Shown here: one piece after another, positions 1 through 6,685 of the stretch | How positions within the stretch are numbered: position 1 is the first letter of the stretch | Layout: each line of letters begins with the position of its first letter | Assembly: GCA_043778315.1 (NCBI GenBank) | Contig: JAYWGJ010000169.1 | Span: 1-7,009, forward strand | Direction: 5' to 3' | Length of the DNA: 7,009 nucleotides | From: JBEEMU01 sp043778315 | GTDB taxonomy: Bacteria; Bacteroidota; Bacteroidia; Chitinophagales; Saprospiraceae | The notes under the pieces: model-generated | Databases searched by the model: none | Seen by the model: only the letters and a program-made list of their open reading frames with translations | Told to the model about the DNA's origin: nothing | Program-made: the position numbers and the translations under genes

Positions 1-1
1 C

Positions 2-3000
2 ACAAATACCGCGAGCGGCGCAACCTACACAGTTACACCTACCGCAAACGCGACGACTTATTATGCACAGATAAACGCACCTGCAACCGTGCCTGTCACG
101 CAAAATTTTGCTTACACAGGCGCAGCACAAACCTTTACAGTTCCAACGGGCGTGAATAGCCTGAACGTGACAGCAAAAGGTGCGAAAGGTGGAGACGTGT
201 ATAGCTCAGTTGGGGGTTCTGGTGGTACTGTACAAACAACGCTATCCGTAATACCTGGTCAAGTATTAAACCTATATGTAGGCGCTATGAATGGCTATAA
301 TGGTGGTGGAAGTGGTAATGCTCCTGGTGGCGGTGCTTCCGATATTCGTACAGGTAGTTTACTTTCTACGCGGATAGTAGTAGCTGGCGGTGGCGGTGGT
401 GCTAACGGCGGTGGTGCAGGTGGCGGCTTAATAGGAGGTGATAATCTTAATTCTGGGAGTGGCGGAGGGTCGCAGTCAGCCGGCGGCACTGGCACATTCC
501 CTGGTTCATTGGGTTTAGGTGGCTCTAACACCTCCAATCCCTTCGGCTCTGGCGGCGGCGGCGGCGGTTATTATGGCGGTGGCGGTAGCGACCTCGGCGG
601 CGGCGGCGGCGGCTCGTCCTACACCGACTCTAACGTATGCAGCAATCCTGTGCATACACAAGGCAACAATACGGGCGATGGCTCTATCGCAATCACCTGG
701 GACGCGCCTCCGTGTGTAAGCACTTTCCGTACTCCCGTTACAGTCAAAAAACAAGAAACAATAGCGATAGCTAACGCGATAGTATGCGCCGATAACAACG
801 GTACAGCAGCACTATCCGCGACAACCTCGCAAGGCAGTACCGTAAACTGGTACAATACCGCGACAGGCGGAACGCCTTTAACAAATGTAGCGAGCGGCGC
901 AAGCTACACCGCTACCGCTACGGCTACCACTACTTTTTACGCAGCAATACAACCTACCGAACAAGAGTTTAACTATACAGGCGCACCGCAAACCTTTACC
1001 GTTCCCGCAGGTGTAACAAGCGTGAATGTGGTAGCAAAGGGCGCGAAAGGTACTGTATATGGATCAGGAAATACCCCTCGTGGCGGTACTGTGCAAACAA
1101 CCCTATCCGTGACTCCTGGACAAGTACTAAATGTATATGTAGGAAATTCAGGCGGCTACAATGGCGGCGGCATCGGCAACGGTGGCGGCAACGGCGGCGG
1201 TGCTACTGATATTCGCACAGGTAGCTCACTCGCTACACGGCTCGTAGTAGCTGGCGGCGCTGGTGGAGATTACAACGCCCCATCTGGTGTCGGTGGTGGT
1301 TTAATAGCAGGCGACGGAAATCAGGGCGGTGGACAAGATGCTGGCTACGGCGGTTCACAAACGGCTGGTGGTGCTGGTTCTGACCCTGGCACATTAGGTT
1401 TAGGAGGCAATAGCGCGAGTAATGGCGGCGGCGGCGGCGGCGGCTACTATGGCGGTGGTGCTGGAAAAAATTACTACGGCGGTGGCGGCGGCTCGTCCTA
1501 CACCGACCCTACCCTTTGCAGCAACGTCCTACACACACAAGGCAACAATATAGGCGAGGGCTACCTCAAAATATCTTGGGGCAACAGCGATTGCGTCAGC
1601 GCGGATAGAGTACCCGTAGTCGTAATACCTGGTTTAAAACCAAGCGTAGCAAACGACACCTTGAATGTATGCGGTACGCAAGCCGTTAATTTGGTGGCAA
1701 CTACTAGCACAGGCACGATAGACTGGTACGCTACGCCTACGGGCGGCGCACCGCTAACGAACGTAGCGAGCGGCGCACCTTATTCGGTCACACCGACCGC
1801 ATCAGGTACTTATTATGCACAGATAAATACAAGCGGCACTACGCCGACACCACTTACTACTGCCAATTTTGGCTTTACAGGTGCGCCCGAAACCTTTACC
1901 GTTCCCACAGGCGTAACAAGCCTTACGGTAATAGCAAAAGGCGCGCAGGGCGGCGGACTTGGCGGCAGTGTTACCACAAACTTAGCCGTGATACCTGGCG
2001 ACGTACTCCATATATTCGTCGGAGGTAGTGGCGGTACTCCGAACGGTGGGTATAATGGCGGCGGTAACGGTGGCAACATAAACAGCGTCGGCGGTGGCGG
2101 TGGCGGTGCCACCGATATTAGATTTGGTAGCACAACACTCACCGATAGAATAGTGGTAGCTGGCGGCGGCGGCGGTGGAACTACAGGCAATCCTAGCAAT
2201 AGCGGACTCGGCGGCGGATTAATAGGCGGCTTAGCTCCAAACTATGGCGGCGGCACTGGCGGTACTGCTACTGCAGGCGGTACAGGCGGTGGCGCAACTG
2301 GTGGGTCAGGGTACGGTGGCAATGGTAGCTCGGGTGATAACAGCGGCGGCGGCGGCGGCGGCGGCTATTTCGGCGGCGGCGGTGGTATCGGTGACGAATC
2401 CTTCAGTGCTGGCGGCGGCGGCGGCTCGTCCTACACCGACCCGACTCGTTGCAGCAACGTAGTACACACGCAAGGCGACAATGCAGGCAACGGCTCTTTG
2501 TTATTAGTATGGGGGACTTGCGTCAATACCGCACGGACTCCCGTAACGGTAAACGTGAACTCCGCTACGGCGACGCTCACGCCAAACCCTACCTGCCTCG
2601 GCGCGCCGCTCACGGCAACCCTCGGCACAGGCGGCGGTACTATCACCGATATTGCTTGGCTCAATAGCAGCAATGCGCGCGTAGATGCGCCCGCTACCTA
2701 TACCCCTGCGTTTTTCGCAGACAAGTATATGGCGGGTGGTGTACAACAATCTTTAAACTATGTCATAGATATTATCACAGATGCGCAAGGCAATGTTTAT
2801 GTTGCAAATATCCAAAATATAGTAAAATATCCACCAAATAGCACACCTGCAACTATCGGTGTAGTCGTAGCAGGAACGGACGCAGCTGGCTCGGCTACTA
2901 ATCAATTAAATAGTGCATCAGCTATCGCGTTTGATTCTCAAGGTAATTTATATGTAAGCGATGCCAATAACAATCGTATTCAAAAATTCCCCGTAGGCAG

Positions 3001-4798
3001 TACCGAGGGTACGAATGCCGTGACCGTAGCAGGCGGTAACGGATATGGTAGTGCGGCGAATCAACTTGAGGGTCCGGCGGGTATCTTTATAGATGCGAAT
3101 GATAATTTGTATGTGACGGATTATAGAAATCACCGTGTCCAAAAATTCCCCGCAGGTAGCACTTCGGCTACAAACGGCGTAACGGTAGCAGGCGGCAATG
3201 GACAGGGAATCGCTGCTAATCAACTAAATAAGCCCTTCGGCATAACACTAGATGCGACTGGAAATATGTATATAGCGGACTATGGCAATCACCGTATCCA
3301 AAAATTCCCCGCGAATAGTACATCAGGAACAAACGGCGTAACGATCGCAGGCGGTAGTGGCTATGGCTCTGCATTAAATCAACTTGATTCTCCTGCTGAT
3401 GTATTAGTAACAGCTGATGGCAGTATTTTCGTAATGGACGAAGCTAACAATCGCGTACTCCGTTTCCCTGCTAATAGTACTTCGGCTACAAATGGGACTA
3501 TCGTAGCAGGTACGGGTACAGAGGGTAACGCAGTAAATCAGCTCAGCTACGCTGAAGGACTAACCATCGCACAAAACGGCACTATATATGTATCGGACGG
3601 TGCTAACGGCCGTATTCAGAAATACACACCAAATCCGAATATCACCTACACCCCTACCGTGGTAGGCGACTACACGGCAACTATCGTCACCTCGGCGGGT
3701 TGTACCATTACCACAGCACCCGCTACCGTAAACGACTGTACCGATATAGTTTATAGCGGCACAGCAGCCTGCCAAACTTACTCGGTAGGCAATGTAAGCG
3801 GCAATCAATGGTTCGATATTTATGGTGCAACAGGTATTATATGTAGTATCAATCCGAACGGCGAAAACCTCGGTACGGTCACAGTAACGACTACCGACCC
3901 GACCGGCGTGATATTGAGCGGCAGCGGCACGTTTGTAGGGCGCGATGTAGATATTCAAAGTAGTTTTTACGAAAGCGGTTTGACTATCCCAACGGCGTAC
4001 AGCCTGCGTTTATACTATTACGATACCGAACTCACGACCTATCAACAGGCGATTGGCGCGACGAGCTTAACGCCTGCTTCGCTCAACGTAGTATGGGCGA
4101 GCGGCGGCGCGGGTTGCGGATTAGCAACTTATGCCTTGTCGGCAACCCAAAACGGCGTAATTGATAAAGCGATAGTAGCAGAAGCAGAATACGGCGTATC
4201 GAATAACGGTTTCTATTTGGGCGTAAGCCTCGACCACTTCACTATTTTTGCCGCAACTGCAAGCAGCACGCCGCTACCTGTCAAGCTACTTTCGTTCTCG
4301 GGTAAAACCGTCGATAAAACGAACGTACTCACCTGGGCAACCGCAACCGAGCAAAACAACTCGGGCTTTGAGGTGCAGCGCAGCACCGACGGCACGTCGT
4401 TTAGCAAAATCGGATTTGTGCGCGGCGCAGGCAACAGCACTACGCAAAAAGACTACACGTTTACGGATAATCGCGTTATTGCCAATCGCACCACCTACTA
4501 CCGCCTAAAACAAATCGATTTGGATAATCAGTTTGAGTATTCCAATACGATTAGTTTGGGTGCGCGTACCGCGACGACGCTCGCTATCTACCCGAACCCG
4601 AGTACAGGTGTATTCACCCTCGACGGGCAGGGCTGGAGCGGTCAGACCGCAGTAACGGTAACGAACAGTTTGGGACAAAATTACCAAATCGCAATCGCAA
4701 ACAATCAAATCGACCTCACCGACCTCGCCTCGGGCGTGTACTTCTTGCAGGTACTCAACGACGGCGAACCGCAGGTCATTAAATTGGTGAAATTGTAG
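2..4798 (+). CDS. Giant T9SS-secreted surface protein with glycine-rich, Ig-like and NHL-propeller modules (5' partial)
   Basis: The frame is open from base 2 to a TAG at 4796-4798, giving 1598 visible residues. A GTG at 89 is not the start: the 29 codons before it (ending TYYAQIN) match the end of the internal Ig-like module at about 1593-1835, so the gene begins upstream. Visible order: Ig-like tail (2-88), glycine-rich module 1 (95-700), Ig-like (about 745-955), glycine-rich 2 (962-1579), Ig-like (1593-1835), glycine-rich 3 (1859-2515), half Ig-like (about 2552-2710), six NHL units (2762-3631), second Ig-like half (3638-3739), an uncharacterised module (3740-4270), an Fn3-like domain starting LPVKLLSFSG (4274-4560) and a sorting domain YPNPSTG...KLVKL (4580-4795). 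Such sorting domains direct export across the outer membrane by T9SS, usually with cleavage and surface anchoring. By inference it is an adhesin-like or matrix protein; no catalytic motif is visible. The ligand is unknown. A strong terminator follows 49 bases downstream. Confidence 0.9.
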   Translation, partial: TNTASGATYTVTPTANATTYYAQINAPATVPVTQNFAYTGAAQTFTVPTGVNSLNVTAKGAKGGDVYSSVGGSGGTVQTTLSVIPGQVLNLYVGAMNGYNGGGSGNAPGGGASDIRTGSLLSTRIVVAGGGGGANGGGAGGGLIGGDNLNSGSGGGSQSAGGTGTFPGSLGLGGSNTSNPFGSGGGGGGYYGGGGSDLGGGGGGSSYTDSNVCSNPVHTQGNNTGDGSIAITWDAPPCVSTFRTPVTVKKQETIAIANAIVCADNNGTAALSATTSQGSTVNWYNTATGGTPLTNVASGASYTATATATTTFYAAIQPTEQEFNYTGAPQTFTVPAGVTSVNVVAKGAKGTVYGSGNTPRGGTVQTTLSVTPGQVLNVYVGNSGGYNGGGIGNGGGNGGGATDIRTGSSLATRLVVAGGAGGDYNAPSGVGGGLIAGDGNQGGGQDAGYGGSQTAGGAGSDPGTLGLGGNSASNGGGGGGGYYGGGAGKNYYGGGGGSSYTDPTLCSNVLHTQGNNIGEGYLKISWGNSDCVSADRVPVVVIPGLKPSVANDTLNVCGTQAVNLVATTSTGTIDWYATPTGGAPLTNVASGAPYSVTPTASGTYYAQINTSGTTPTPLTTANFGFTGAPETFTVPTGVTSLTVIAKGAQGGGLGGSVTTNLAVIPGDVLHIFVGGSGGTPNGGYNGGGNGGNINSVGGGGGGATDIRFGSTTLTDRIVVAGGGGGGTTGNPSNSGLGGGLIGGLAPNYGGGTGGTATAGGTGGGATGGSGYGGNGSSGDNSGGGGGGGYFGGGGGIGDESFSAGGGGGSSYTDPTRCSNVVHTQGDNAGNGSLLLVWGTCVNTARTPVTVNVNSATATLTPNPTCLGAPLTATLGTGGGTITDIAWLNSSNARVDAPATYTPAFFADKYMAGGVQQSLNYVIDIITDAQGNVYVANIQNIVKYPPNSTPATIGVVVAGTDAAGSATNQLNSASAIAFDSQGNLYVSDANNNRIQKFPVGSTEGTNAVTVAGGNGYGSAANQLEGPAGIFIDANDNLYVTDYRNHRVQKFPAGSTSATNGVTVAGGNGQGIAANQLNKPFGITLDATGNMYIADYGNHRIQKFPANSTSGTNGVTIAGGSGYGSALNQLDSPADVLVTADGSIFVMDEANNRVLRFPANSTSATNGTIVAGTGTEGNAVNQLSYAEGLTIAQNGTIYVSDGANGRIQKYTPNPNITYTPTVVGDYTATIVTSAGCTITTAPATVNDCTDIVYSGTAACQTYSVGNVSGNQWFDIYGATGIICSINPNGENLGTVTVTTTDPTGVILSGSGTFVGRDVDIQSSFYESGLTIPTAYSLRLYYYDTELTTYQQAIGATSLTPASLNVVWASGGAGCGLATYALSATQNGVIDKAIVAEAEYGVSNNGFYLGVSLDHFTIFAATASSTPLPVKLLSFSGKTVDKTNVLTWATATEQNNSGFEVQRSTDGTSFSKIGFVRGAGNSTTQKDYTFTDNRVIANRTTYYRLKQIDLDNQFEYSNTISLGARTATTLAIYPNPSTGVFTLDGQGWSGQTAVTVTNSLGQNYQIAIANNQIDLTDLASGVYFLQVLNDGEPQVIKLVKL
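95..700 (+). repeat. Glycine-rich module 1 (Gly_rich / ALK-type)
   Basis: This in-protein module begins with a beta-strand-like segment (FAYTGAAQTFTVPTGV) and continues with the ordered landmarks ASDIRTG, RIVVAGGGGG, GGGLIGG, GGGGGGYYGGGG and GGGGSSYTD, ending SIAITW. The same landmarks recur in modules 2 and 3. They match the glycine-rich domain family related to the ALK/LTK receptor ectodomain, in which glycine runs form packed polyglycine-II helices. The family assignment is by motif recognition only. Codon-aligned GGC tracts occur at 551-565 (five GGC, then GGT) and 596-613 (six GGC). Confidence 0.75.
745..955 (+). other. CHU_C-associated Ig-like domain (copy 1)
   Basis: The segment contains the typical pattern VCADNNGTAALSATTS, then NWYNTATGGTPL, then SGASYTATATATTTFYAA, which is the layout of the Ig-like domain found next to CHU_C-type C-terminal domains in Bacteroidota surface proteins. 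It acts as a spacer between glycine-rich modules 1 and 2. Its C-terminal half is closely similar to the fragment at 2-88 and to the copy at 1593-1835. Confidence 0.75.
962..1579 (+). repeat. Glycine-rich module 2 (Gly_rich / ALK-type)
   Basis: Second copy of the module, opening EFNYTGAPQTFTVPAGV and carrying ATDIRTG, RLVVAGGAGG, GGGLIAGDG, seven consecutive GGC glycine codons at 1424-1444, then YYGGGAG and SSYTD, and ending YLKISW. The 18 bases encoding GSSYTD are identical at 611-628, 1490-1507 and 2423-2440, including codon choice. That points to relatively recent duplication or gene conversion among the copies. Confidence 0.75.
1593..1835 (+). other. CHU_C-associated Ig-like domain (copy 2)
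   Basis: The region runs from DRVPVVVIPG through VCGTQAVNLVATTSTG, IDWYATPTGGAPL and SGAPYSVTPTASGTYYAQIN. The WYATPTGG and TYYAQIN landmarks are standard for this Ig-like family. The final 20 bases of the strand-forming segment (about 1808-1827) are identical to bases 56-75, which is how the partial Ig-like module at the left edge is recognised. Confidence 0.75.
1859..2515 (+). repeat. Glycine-rich module 3 (Gly_rich / ALK-type)
   Basis: Third and longest visible copy, opening TANFGFTGAPETFTVPTGV, followed by ATDIRFG, RIVVAGGGGGG, GGGLIGG, seven consecutive GGC codons at 2345-2365, YFGGGGG, five GGC codons at 2411-2425 and SSYTD, and ending LLLVWG. It differs from modules 1 and 2 mainly in the length and spacing of its glycine runs, while the strand-forming ends are conserved. 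Confidence 0.75.
2762..3631 (+). repeat. Six NHL repeats, predicted six-bladed beta-propeller
   Basis: Six consecutive units of about 45-50 residues are visible. Each has the pattern hydrophobic-D-x-x-GN-(L/M/V)Y(V/I)(A/S/T)D-x-x-N(N/H)R(I/V)QK(F/Y)P, followed by a spacer of the type NSTSATNGVTVAGGNGYG. Units 2 to 4 and 6 are canonical; units 1 (ANIQNIVKYPP) and 5 (VMDEANNRVLRFP) are more degenerate. NHL repeats fold into beta-propellers that usually bind ligands, and six units are enough for one closed propeller. No enzymatic residues can be assigned. The units are similar at DNA level too (for example the ttcaaaaattccc-type segments), so they likely arose by tandem duplication. Confidence 0.85.
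3740..4270 (+). other. Uncharacterised surface-protein module before the Fn3-like domain
   Basis: About 177 residues lie between the Ig-like half ending NDC and the LPVKLLSF segment. Landmarks are YSVGNVSGNQWFDIYG, ICSINPNGENLGTVTV, LRLYYYDTEL and the closing LDHFTIFAA. I recall similar INPNG...LGTVTV / RLYYxDxEL arrangements just upstream of sorting domains in other Bacteroidota surface proteins, but cannot name a Pfam family. It contains cysteines (AACQ, IICS, AGCGL) that could form disulfides after export. Confidence 0.45.
4274..4795 (+). other. Fn3-like domain plus T9SS type A C-terminal sorting domain
   Basis: The segment opens LPVKLLSFSG and contains LTWATATEQNNSGFEVQRS and YYRLKQIDLDNQFEYSN, a very common Bacteroidota module preceding the sorting signal. 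From about 4580 it gives LAIYPNPSTGVF, a middle part with VTNSLGQ, and the ending SGVYFLQVL...VIKLVKL. This is the canonical layout of the type A sorting domain (TIGR04183): YPNP motif, beta-strands, SGVYF, basic-hydrophobic tail. It marks the protein as T9SS cargo and confirms that the 3' end of the gene is intact. Confidence 0.92.
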
Positions 4799-4846
4799 TA
4801 TAATGTATAATTATTTGGAGAAATTATTGCCCTAATTATTTTCAAG

Positions 4847-4881
4847 GCGCGTCTATCGGCAACGGTAGGCGCGCTTTTTTT
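4847..4881 (+). terminator. Rho-independent terminator of the T9SS-cargo gene
   Basis: A 12-bp stem (4847-4858 with 4863-4874, two G-U pairs) closes on a GCAA loop of the stable GNRA type and is followed by seven T at 4875-4881. It starts 49 bases after the stop codon. The G/C-rich stem base and uninterrupted T tract make it a strong candidate, and it separates the large gene from the DUF2252 gene. The first 23 bases of the hairpin recur exactly at 6687-6709. Confidence 0.88.
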
Positions 4882-4890
4882 GGGTTGGGA

Positions 4891-4911
4891 GAGCGGTAAT
4901 TTATTCCGCTC
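4891..4911 (+). promoter_or_regulatory. Small hairpin in the leader region of the DUF2252 gene
   Basis: The sequence gagcgg (4891-4896) is complementary to ccgctc (4906-4911), giving a perfect 6-bp stem with a 9-base A/T loop. It lies between the preceding terminator and the DUF2252 start, 43 bases before the ATG. It could be an operator-like palindrome or a 5' leader structure, or chance. No TAnnTTTG-type promoter could be placed confidently in 4882-4954. Confidence 0.25.
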
Positions 4912-4954
4912 AAGACATATTCTTTTTAATTTTTTAAAATAATCAATAAAATTT

Positions 4955-6295
4955 ATGACAAAGTCTAATCAATCCATCGTTGATAGCATTCAACAAGAAA
5001 ACGCGGCGGCTCGCCAAGCCTTTATTATCCAGTCTTTTACCGACAATTACGCCGCGCTTATCGCTAACGACCCTGCGGCGTGGTGCGGCAAATTTCGCAA
5101 AATGGCAGAGTCGCCGTTCGCTTTTTACCGTGGCTCGGCGGGTCTGTTTTATGCAGATGTGAGCCGCGACACCGACCCGTTTCTGAACGAGCAGACGAGC
5201 CGCGTGTGGATACAAGGCGACTTGCACGCCCAAAATTTTGGTACTTATATGAACGGTGCGGGTACGCTTGTTTTTGATGTAAATGACTTCGACGAGGCGA
5301 CGCTCGCCCCTTTCACCTGGGACCTCAAACGCTTTTGCGCTAGTCTTGCCCTAATCGGCTACCAAAAAGCCATGTCCGATACCGAAATCAGGGAAATAGT
5401 ACGAATGGCAGCGCAAAGCTACACCCGACAAATTGCGCGGTTCGAGGCAGGTGAAGACCGCGATTTCGCGCTTACGCTCGCTAATACCGAAGGCACAGTA
5501 AAGGCTATTTTGCAACAAGCGCGCACACTCACGCGGGTCGGTATGCTCGACAACGAAACCGAAATCGTCGAGGGCGACCGTCGCCTCAAAGACAACCGCA
5601 ACTTTATACAACTCTCCGATGCGGACAAACTAAAAGTGGAGGCTGCTATGTCGGAGTATTTCCAAAGTATCCCGACCAAGAAAAAACGCGCCAAAATCAA
5701 CTACCAAATCAAATCTATTGCCCGCCGAAAAGGCTTAGGTATCGGTTCGGCTGGGCTGCTGATTTTGAGTATTTTGCTCGAGGGCGAAACCGAAGCCTTA
5801 GAAAACGACATCTTGATTTCGATGAAACACGCGCAACCTTCCGCAGCAGCACGCTACGTCAAGGACGCAAAAGCAGCCGCGTACTTCAAAAATGAGGGCG
5901 AACGCACCGCTATCTCGCAACGCGCCTTGCAAGCACACGCCGACCCGTTTTTGGGTCACGCGACCTACGACGGCAAAGGTATGTTCGTCACCGAAGTATC
6001 GCCTTACACCGCCGACCTCGAGTGGGACGACCTCAACGATATGGACGATATACTCCAAGTTGTGGAAAGTCTCGGGCGGTGCGTTGCCAAAATACACTGC
6101 GTCTCTGACGACGATAGCGACCAAACCCTAATCGCTTATTCTACCGAAAAAGCAATACACAACATACTCGATGGCAGAGAAGCCGACTTTGTAGCCTACA
6201 TCACCGATTTCGGTGTACAATACGCCGAATGCGTCCGCAACGACCACCGTTTGTTTGTCGATGCGTTCAGAAACAAGCAAATCACGGGCATTTAA
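4955..6295 (+). CDS. DUF2252 family protein (COG4320)
   Basis: This is a complete 446-residue protein, within the usual 400-480 range of the family. Landmarks in order are KFRKM (46-50), FYRGSAGLFYADV (57-69), GDLHAQNFG (88-96), FDVNDFDEA (107-115), WDLKRF (122-127), RKGLGIGSAGL (258-268), a lysine in ISMKHA (288-293), LGRCVAKIHC (373-382) and a C-terminal YAECVRNDHRLF segment (423-434). The GDLHxxNFG and DxNDFDE motifs resemble the catalytic and metal-binding loops of aminoglycoside phosphotransferase-like kinases, and the family is regarded as distantly kinase-like. Its substrate is not known and I do not assign one. No signal peptide or membrane segment is visible, so it is probably cytoplasmic. 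The ATG at 4955 is preceded by an A/T-rich stretch without a Shine-Dalgarno, as usual in Bacteroidota. The upstream terminator and downstream non-coding region suggest a monocistronic unit. Confidence 0.92.
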   Translation: MTKSNQSIVDSIQQENAAARQAFIIQSFTDNYAALIANDPAAWCGKFRKMAESPFAFYRGSAGLFYADVSRDTDPFLNEQTSRVWIQGDLHAQNFGTYMNGAGTLVFDVNDFDEATLAPFTWDLKRFCASLALIGYQKAMSDTEIREIVRMAAQSYTRQIARFEAGEDRDFALTLANTEGTVKAILQQARTLTRVGMLDNETEIVEGDRRLKDNRNFIQLSDADKLKVEAAMSEYFQSIPTKKKRAKINYQIKSIARRKGLGIGSAGLLILSILLEGETEALENDILISMKHAQPSAAARYVKDAKAAAYFKNEGERTAISQRALQAHADPFLGHATYDGKGMFVTEVSPYTADLEWDDLNDMDDILQVVESLGRCVAKIHCVSDDDSDQTLIAYSTEKAIHNILDGREADFVAYITDFGVQYAECVRNDHRLFVDAFRNKQITGI

Positions 6296-6366
6296 GTGAC
6301 AAATCTATGTTTTAGATTAGGCGTGATTATCGGGCGCGAATAAAAATAGCACAACCGCCAAATGAA

Positions 6367-6583
6367 GAACAGGAGAAAGCTAGGGCAGAGCTGTTCAGTT
6401 GTCGGATAGCAAGGTTTATGTATCCCGCCTTTGTAAGGCGGACGCAACAAAAAATCCATTGAAACCGCAAAAATCGGACTCGTTTTAGTTCCGCCTTACA
6501 AAGGCGGGATAAGTATATCATAAACCCTTGCCGATAACTGACCACCTCTGCCCTATTTAGGGTTGCTTTATCCTCTCCTGTTC
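6367..6583. repeat. 217-bp imperfect inverted repeat with nested hairpins (MITE- or REP-like element, or structured RNA)
   Basis: The left arm 6367-6441 pairs with the right arm 6491-6583. Exact complementary blocks are 6367-6376 with 6574-6583, a 10-bp block tagggcagag (6381-6390) with its complement around 6546-6555, tttatg (6415-6420) with 6519-6524, and a perfect 21-bp block 6421-6441 with 6491-6511. The right arm is 18 bases longer through small insertions. Each inner block is itself a 7-bp hairpin (CCGCCTT, 3-base loop, AAGGCGG) at 6425-6441 and 6491-6507. A 49-base spacer separates the arms. No transposase gene and no clear target-site duplication are visible, so whether it is mobile, an RNA gene or a double-hairpin repeat is open. 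Confidence 0.75.
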
Positions 6584-6685
6584 ACTGTCTTTATTGACGT
6601 AGCCAACTAATGTATAATTCCGTTATTTATACTATTTCAGATTTGTAAGTATTTTTTACAAAACTAATACCTTTTTAGCTTCAAA

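Noticed and set aside
89..91. GTG as the start codon of the large gene
   Set aside because: The frame is open to the window edge and the codons before it encode a recognisable Ig-like module end, so this is an internal valine.
295..537. Minus-strand proline-rich frames opposite the glycine-rich modules (also 1813-2199 and 2431-2673)
   Set aside because: They are the complement of GGC/GGT glycine codons, which read as proline or alanine runs; no independent start signals or domains.
95..2515. Repeat region as a CRISPR array or minisatellite
   Set aside because: The periodicity is about 850-900 bases per cassette and codon-aligned, which fits protein domain duplication, not direct repeats with spacers.
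2948..3223. Minus-strand frames opposite the NHL repeats and the later modules (also 3560-3958)
   Set aside because: Shadow frames of a strongly supported coding region, with no conserved motif.
4918..4934. Promoter for the DUF2252 gene (TATTCTTT or TAATTTTT)
   Set aside because: Both depart from TAnnTTTG and neither has a TTG element at the right spacing; A/T-rich sequence gives many such near matches.
6327..6545. Minus-strand frame of 72 codons
   Set aside because: It lies largely over the inverted repeat, has no recognisable domain, and its length follows from the low stop density of the paired arms.
6367..6583. Insertion sequence with target-site duplication
   Set aside because: No transposase is encoded and the bases directly flanking the arms do not match, so I call it only a repeat element.
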